This document shows positions 5,711 to 8,033 of a stretch of DNA of 8,033 bases, one piece after another. The DNA is taken from positions 1 to 8,033 of the forward strand of contig CACXCL010000139.1 in the NCBI GenBank assembly GCA_902766115.1. Direction: 5' to 3'. Numbering within the stretch: the stretch's first letter is position 1; each line of letters opens with the position of its first letter. The position numbers and the translations under genes were made by a program. Origin of the DNA: an uncultured Ruminococcus sp. GTDB taxonomy: Bacteria > Bacillota > Clostridia > Oscillospirales > CAG-272. Below the pieces are notes generated by a model that had not been told where the DNA came from, searched no databases, and saw nothing but the letters and a program-made list of their open reading frames with translations.

Positions 5711-5731
5711 CTGTTTTTTATTCGTGAAAAA

Positions 5732-6037
5732 TCACTTTGCGTCTTCCGCCTTCACGTCCACGTTGCGGACCGCGCTCTTCAGGATGCGGATGCGGACCTT
5801 GTCTCTTCCGGTCTCGAGAAGCAGAGTTTCTTCCTTTATTGAAACTATCTTTCCGATTATCCCGCCGATCGTGGTTATCTCGTCGCCCACCTGAAGGTTG
5901 TCTCTCATGGACTTGGTCTCTTTCTCCTGCTTCTTCTGAGGTCTGTACATGAAGAAGTAGAACAGTGCGATCATGGCGACGATCATGACCACGGTCATTA
6001 TGGTACTGCCGACGCCTCCTTGGAGTAAATGAAGCAT
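5732..6037 (-). CDS. yajC: Preprotein translocase accessory subunit YajC
   Basis: This 101-residue protein has one N-terminal membrane helix (about 12-30) followed by the family hallmark FYFFMYRPQKKQEKE (26-40) and LQVGDEITTIGGIIGKIVSI, a small beta domain on the cytoplasmic side. YajC associates with SecDF and the SecYEG channel and assists protein export and membrane insertion. Length is normal. The ATG at 6037 has AAAGGA upstream at about 10 nt. secD/secF are not in the window. The TIGR04086 gene follows after 67 nt on the same strand. Confidence 0.95.
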   Translation of the reverse strand: MLHLLQGGVGSTIMTVVMIVAMIALFYFFMYRPQKKQEKETKSMRDNLQVGDEITTIGGIIGKIVSIKEETLLLETGRDKVRIRILKSAVRNVDVKAEDAK

Positions 6038-6078
6038 TTCTCGATTTTCCTTTCGGTATGTGATCCTGATTTTTCTAT

Positions 6079-6107
6079 ATTATACCTTATCCCGGTCGCG
6101 TTTTCAA
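6079..6107 (-). promoter_or_regulatory. Sigma-A promoter for yajC
   Basis: Read on the - strand, TTGAAA (6107-6102) is followed after exactly 17 bp by a perfect TATAAT (6084-6079). The start would be near 6072, giving a leader of roughly 35 nt before yajC. This predicts strong vegetative transcription of yajC and read-through into the TIGR04086 gene. Confidence 0.85.
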
Positions 6108-6153
6108 CAGTTAACTTGCAAAAAGCGTTAAATTGTTTCGCGCCGGAATATGA

Positions 6154-6174
6154 AAAATCGGCGTTTTGCGCCGT
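6154..6174 (-). terminator. Terminator after the DUF378 gene
   Basis: On the - strand CGGCG (6174-6170) pairs with CGCCG (6164-6160) over a CAAAA loop and is followed by ATTTTT. The stem is short (5 bp) but all but pure G-C. It lies about 57 nt after the DUF378 stop and upstream of the yajC promoter, so it insulates the two transcripts. Confidence 0.6.
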
Positions 6175-6230
6175 GACCCGACACCCGGGCACGCCGAAAA
6201 CGCCGAAAAAACTGAATTTGCACCGTCCTG

Positions 6231-6437
6231 TCAGTTTCTCACGCTTTCGCGGGATCTGAACAGAAGGGAGATGCACCAAAGACCGGCGAGGCCCACCAGC
6301 GTGTAGATGACTCTGGCGAGGACGGCGTCCTGACCGCCGCAGATCCAGGACACGATGTCAAATTTGAAAAGACCCACGGAGCCCCAGTTGAGCGACCCTA
6401 TTATGACCATAATAAGAGAAATTCTGTCGAGTATCAT
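6231..6437 (-). CDS. DUF378 small membrane protein
   Basis: This 68-residue protein has two membrane helices (about 5-25 and 40-61) and the DUF378 (YuzA-like) pattern IGSLNWGSVGLFKFDIV (13-29), a charged loop, then ARVIYTLVGLAGLW. The family is widespread and of unknown function. The start at 6437 is chosen because the family begins a few residues before the first helix and AAAGG lies 7 nt upstream; longer in-frame starts back to 6575 would overlap the divergent sigK promoter region and add 46 unconserved residues. It is divergent from sigK. No convincing promoter was found, so its regulation is unclear. Confidence 0.85.
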   Translation of the reverse strand: MILDRISLIMVIIGSLNWGSVGLFKFDIVSWICGGQDAVLARVIYTLVGLAGLWCISLLFRSRESVRN

Positions 6438-6551
6438 ATCAATACCTTTCCTTTCGTTTCGCTGTTTTCCTACAACGTTATTCTGCGCCGCCTGCGGCTC
6501 GCTTAAACCGGAAGATTGAGGAAATCGCGGGAAATACTTTCTCCCTTCGCG

Positions 6552-6580
6552 TGTCAAACACGTCTTCAGGGGCATATAAT
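6552..6580 (+). promoter_or_regulatory. Candidate sigma-E-type promoter for sigK
   Basis: CATATAAT (6573-6580) matches the sigma-E -10 (CATACAAT) at seven of eight positions. TGTCAAAC (6552-6559), 13 bp upstream, is a weak -35. Transcription would start near 6588, about 41 nt before the sigK ATG. Known sigK genes are transcribed by sigma-E RNA polymerase, which agrees. The TATAAT core could also serve sigma-A, but no good -35 lies 17 bp upstream. Confidence 0.5.
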
Positions 6581-6628
6581 GGAAAGCCGGCTTCCTTCGG
6601 GACGCTTATCTCAGACAGGGGGCGTCAA

Positions 6629-7309
6629 ATGCTTGATATTTTGATAACCGTATTTACCTGTATATCATTTTTTCTTCTCAGCGCGTCGGGCGGGAACGGG
6701 TTTCCGCCTCCTCTTGACAGAGAAGAGGAGAAAAGACTTTTCATCCTCGCGGGAAAGGGCGACAGGGACGCGCGCGCAAAGCTTATTACCCACAACCTGC
6801 GTCTGGTGGCTCACATCGTCAGAAAATACTACCAATCCTCGCCGAATCAGGACGATCTGATCTCCATCGGCACCGTCGGGCTGATCAAATCCGTCGATTC
6901 GTTCAACAGCGAAAACGGCGCGAGATTTGCGACCTACGCCGCCCGGTGTATCCAGAACGAGATACTTATGTATTTCAGATCGAGAAAGAAGCTCAGCGTG
7001 GAGGTGTCGCTGGGTGACGTGATCGAGACGGACCGAGAGGGAAATCCGCTGACATACATAGACATTATCAAGGTCGAAGACACGATTGCGGACGACCTGG
7101 ACTCGAAATTCAAGATCATGAGGGTTGCGGAGTACATCAAGACCGCGCTGACCGAGCGAGAGAGAAAGATCATCATAATGAGATACGGTCTCGGCGGCGA
7201 GGCGCCGGTAACCCAGCGAAGCGCTGCGGAAAAACTCGGCATCTCCCGCTCCTACGTCAGCAGGATCGAAAAAAGCGCGCTTGAAAAACTGCGGCGGCTG
7301 CTGAGCTGA
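6629..7309 (+). CDS. sigK: Mother-cell sporulation sigma factor sigma-K (pro-form)
   Basis: This 226-residue sigma-70 family protein matches sigma-K along its length. It directs RNA polymerase to late mother-cell genes (coat, cortex, lysis). Residues 1-19 are a hydrophobic pro-sequence (MLDILITVFTCISFFLLSA), followed by GFPPPLDREEEKRL, comparable to FPQPL in Bacillus pro-sigma-K, suggesting membrane tethering and cleavage by SpoIVFB. Sigma-2 spans about 48-120 (HNLRLVAHIV, DDLISIGTVGLIK, ATYAARCIQNEILM) and sigma-4 about 174-225, with the helix-turn-helix TQRSAAEKLGISRSYVSRIE. The ATG at 6629 has AGGGGG (6617-6622) at 6 nt and matches the known N-terminus; an upstream GTG at 6551 overlaps the promoter. 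The gene is uninterrupted, so no skin element is present. Confidence 0.93.
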   Translation: MLDILITVFTCISFFLLSASGGNGFPPPLDREEEKRLFILAGKGDRDARAKLITHNLRLVAHIVRKYYQSSPNQDDLISIGTVGLIKSVDSFNSENGARFATYAARCIQNEILMYFRSRKKLSVEVSLGDVIETDREGNPLTYIDIIKVEDTIADDLDSKFKIMRVAEYIKTALTERERKIIIMRYGLGGEAPVTQRSAAEKLGISRSYVSRIEKSALEKLRRLLS

Positions 7310-7417
7310 CGGGAAGGATACGCGCCGGCGGACGACGGCGTCCCGACACAAAATCTGCGGACCGGAGAAACGAAGCGGCGCGCCATCTTCGTTTCTCCGC
7401 CGCACATCTATATCATC
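7310..7417 (+). other. Structured non-coding stretch after sigK
   Basis: No gene is visible. The main structure is a perfect 12-bp stem, GGAGAAACGAAG (7364-7375) with CTTCGTTTCTCC (7387-7398), extended outward by TGCGG (7356-7360) with CCGCA (7400-7404). The loop contains the palindrome GGCGCGCC. Before it lies a shorter GC-rich inverted repeat (CGGGA 7310-7314 with TCCCG 7341-7345, enclosing CGCCG/CGGCG). These probably form part of the sigK 3' untranslated region; a separate small RNA cannot be excluded. Confidence 0.5.
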
Positions 7418-7444
7418 GAACGGCTCCGGAGCCGTTCTTTTTTT
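7418..7444 (+). terminator. Strong Rho-independent terminator after sigK
   Basis: The 20-bp perfect palindrome GAACGGCTCC/GGAGCCGTTC (7418-7437) is followed by seven T residues (7438-7444). It lies 109 nt after the sigK stop and isolates sigK from the infC promoter. Confidence 0.93.
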
Positions 7445-7534
7445 ACTATTTGCAAGCCGTCGTTTTTCATACTGGCAATTTTATCTTTCCCGTGTCGATC
7501 CCGCGCCGACCGGAAAAAAATTTTACGAAAAGTG

Positions 7535-7563
7535 TTGACAAGAGGACGGGAGGGTGATATAAT
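7535..7563 (+). promoter_or_regulatory. Consensus sigma-A promoter for infC
   Basis: TTGACA (7535-7540) and TATAAT (7558-7563) are both perfect, separated by 17 bp, and TG one base before the -10 makes it an extended -10 as well. The start would be near 7570, giving a leader of about 134 nt. A promoter this strong fits the translation operon infC-rpmI-rplT. Confidence 0.93.
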
Positions 7564-7570
7564 CTTCACG

Positions 7571-7703
7571 AAAAGGAAGCAGAACGATCTCCGTTCTCAC
7601 CGTACCGCGGCTACGAGTACGGTCAATACAGACAGCTCTGACCGGGCTTTTTGTTGTGCGGGGATCCTGTTCCGGCACGTTTTTATTTTTTGGGGGTGGA
7701 TAA
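7571..7703 (+). promoter_or_regulatory. infC leader with attenuator-like structures
   Basis: The leader can form AGAACG/CGTTCT (7581-7586 with 7592-7597) and CCGTAC/GTACGG (7600-7605 with 7617-7622). AGCTC (7634-7638) can pair with GGGCT (7644-7648), followed by T5. CGGTC (7620-7624) can alternatively pair with GACCG (7640-7644), which would break both the second hairpin and the first terminator. No ATG-started leader peptide is seen. Bacillus infC operons are regulated by an L20-binding leader; whether this one binds L20 cannot be told from its sequence. Confidence 0.6.
7656..7691 (+). terminator. Putative attenuator terminator just before infC
   Basis: GTGC (7656-7659) pairs with GCAC (7675-7678) and GGGA (7661-7664) with TTCC (7670-7673), with one G-G mismatch. 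The stem is followed by GTTTTTATTTTTT. The T-tract ends immediately before the infC ribosome binding site at 7692, a typical site for transcription attenuation. The stem is imperfect. Confidence 0.55.
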
Positions 7704-8033
7704 ATCATCAGCGCAAAAGAACTTCATATCAACGACGACATAAGAGAAAAAGAGGTGCGGATGCTCGACGAGAACGGCGAGCAGCTCGGCATTATGGATC
7801 TTGATTCCGCAAAGAAATACGCTTACGACCGGGATCTTGACATCGTGCTTATCGCGCCCCAGGCCAAGCCTCCCGTTTGCCGTGCCATGGACTACGGAAA
7901 ATACCGTTACGAGCAGGACAAGAAGGAGCGCGAGGCGAAGAAAAAGCAGCAGATCGTCGAACTGAAGGAGGTCCAGCTTTCATGCCGGATCGACAAGCAT
8001 GACTTCGACACCAAGGCGGGCAGAGCGAAAAAG
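7704..8033 (+). CDS. infC: Translation initiation factor IF-3, 5' part (partial)
   Basis: The first 110 residues of IF-3 are present and the gene runs off the window. Visible signatures are HINDDIREKEVRMLDENGEQLG in the N-terminal domain (read in two pieces, residues 8-17 and 18-29), then DIVLIAPQAKPPVCRAMDYGKY and a basic linker helix EQDKKEREAKKKQQ leading into the start of the C-terminal domain. IF-3 binds the 30S subunit, keeps subunits apart and checks the initiator tRNA and start codon. The start is ATC at 7704: an in-frame TAA lies directly upstream (7701-7703), no ATG/GTG/TTG precedes the conserved N-terminus, and GGGGGTG (7692-7698) fits as SD. The first in-frame ATG (7761) would delete 19 conserved residues. 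Confidence 0.93.
   Translation, partial: MISAKELHINDDIREKEVRMLDENGEQLGIMDLDSAKKYAYDRDLDIVLIAPQAKPPVCRAMDYGKYRYEQDKKEREAKKKQQIVELKEVQLSCRIDKHDFDTKAGRAKK

Noticed and set aside
6537..6557. TTGACA on the - strand as a DUF378 promoter
   Set aside because: The best -10 (TATTTC) matches only three of six and the spacer is 15 bp.
6665..7405. 246-codon open frame on the - strand across sigK
   Set aside because: Antisense shadow of a clear sigma factor gene.
7532..7804. 90-codon + strand frame in the infC leader
   Set aside because: It starts inside the promoter, crosses the leader hairpins and overlaps infC out of frame.
1..8033. CRISPR arrays, tRNA genes, insertion sequences, phage genes
   Set aside because: No regularly spaced repeats, no cloverleaf with a CCA or anticodon arm, and no transposase or integrase-like frames were seen.

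Overview
The window looks like chromosome of an anaerobic, endospore-forming member of the Firmicutes, probably a moderately GC-rich clostridium of the Oscillospirales/Ruminococcaceae kind. The grounds are a spore-cortex gene set (yabP, yabQ), a sigma-K gene, strong GGAGG-type ribosome binding sites, TTGACA/TATAAT promoters and many Rho-independent terminators. The taxon is inferred from gene content and order; no rRNA is present.

Region 1 (1-3892, + strand) is the conserved 'yab' sporulation/division cluster: the 3' part of a MATE/SpoVB-like lipid flippase, mazG, an HU gene with its own promoter, rqcP (yabO), yabP, yabQ and divIC. Spacing is tight, with 6 nt between flippase and mazG and an ATGA overlap between yabP and yabQ. 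The flippase is unusual: after its normal end it continues through an extra membrane segment into a roughly 270-residue helical domain that resembles the extracytoplasmic part of some clostridial Ser/Thr kinases. The yabP start is buried in a very long hairpin. yabQ runs on into divIC by about 190 nt.

Region 2 (3956-5198, + strand) holds the alpha (Fe-S) subunit of a class I fumarate hydratase without an adjacent beta subunit, then a small zinc-ribbon protein with a DUF2007-like domain. It ends at a strong terminator.

Region 3 (5206-6437, - strand) holds yajC followed by a TIGR04086-type four-helix membrane protein, transcribed from a near-consensus sigma-A promoter, and a separate small DUF378 membrane protein. 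A terminator-like hairpin carries the ribosome binding site of the TIGR04086 gene in its 3' arm.

Region 4 (6573-8033, + strand) holds an intact sigK with a hydrophobic pro-sequence and a sigma-E-like promoter, then a non-coding stretch of about 390 bases. That stretch contains strong hairpins, a perfect sigK-side terminator, a consensus promoter and an attenuator-like leader, followed by the 5' part of infC, which starts with a non-canonical ATC codon.

The most interesting observations are the yabP hairpin (a possible switch giving translation only from an internal sporulation promoter), the flippase-sensor fusion, the SD-in-terminator arrangement before the TIGR04086 gene, and the infC leader.
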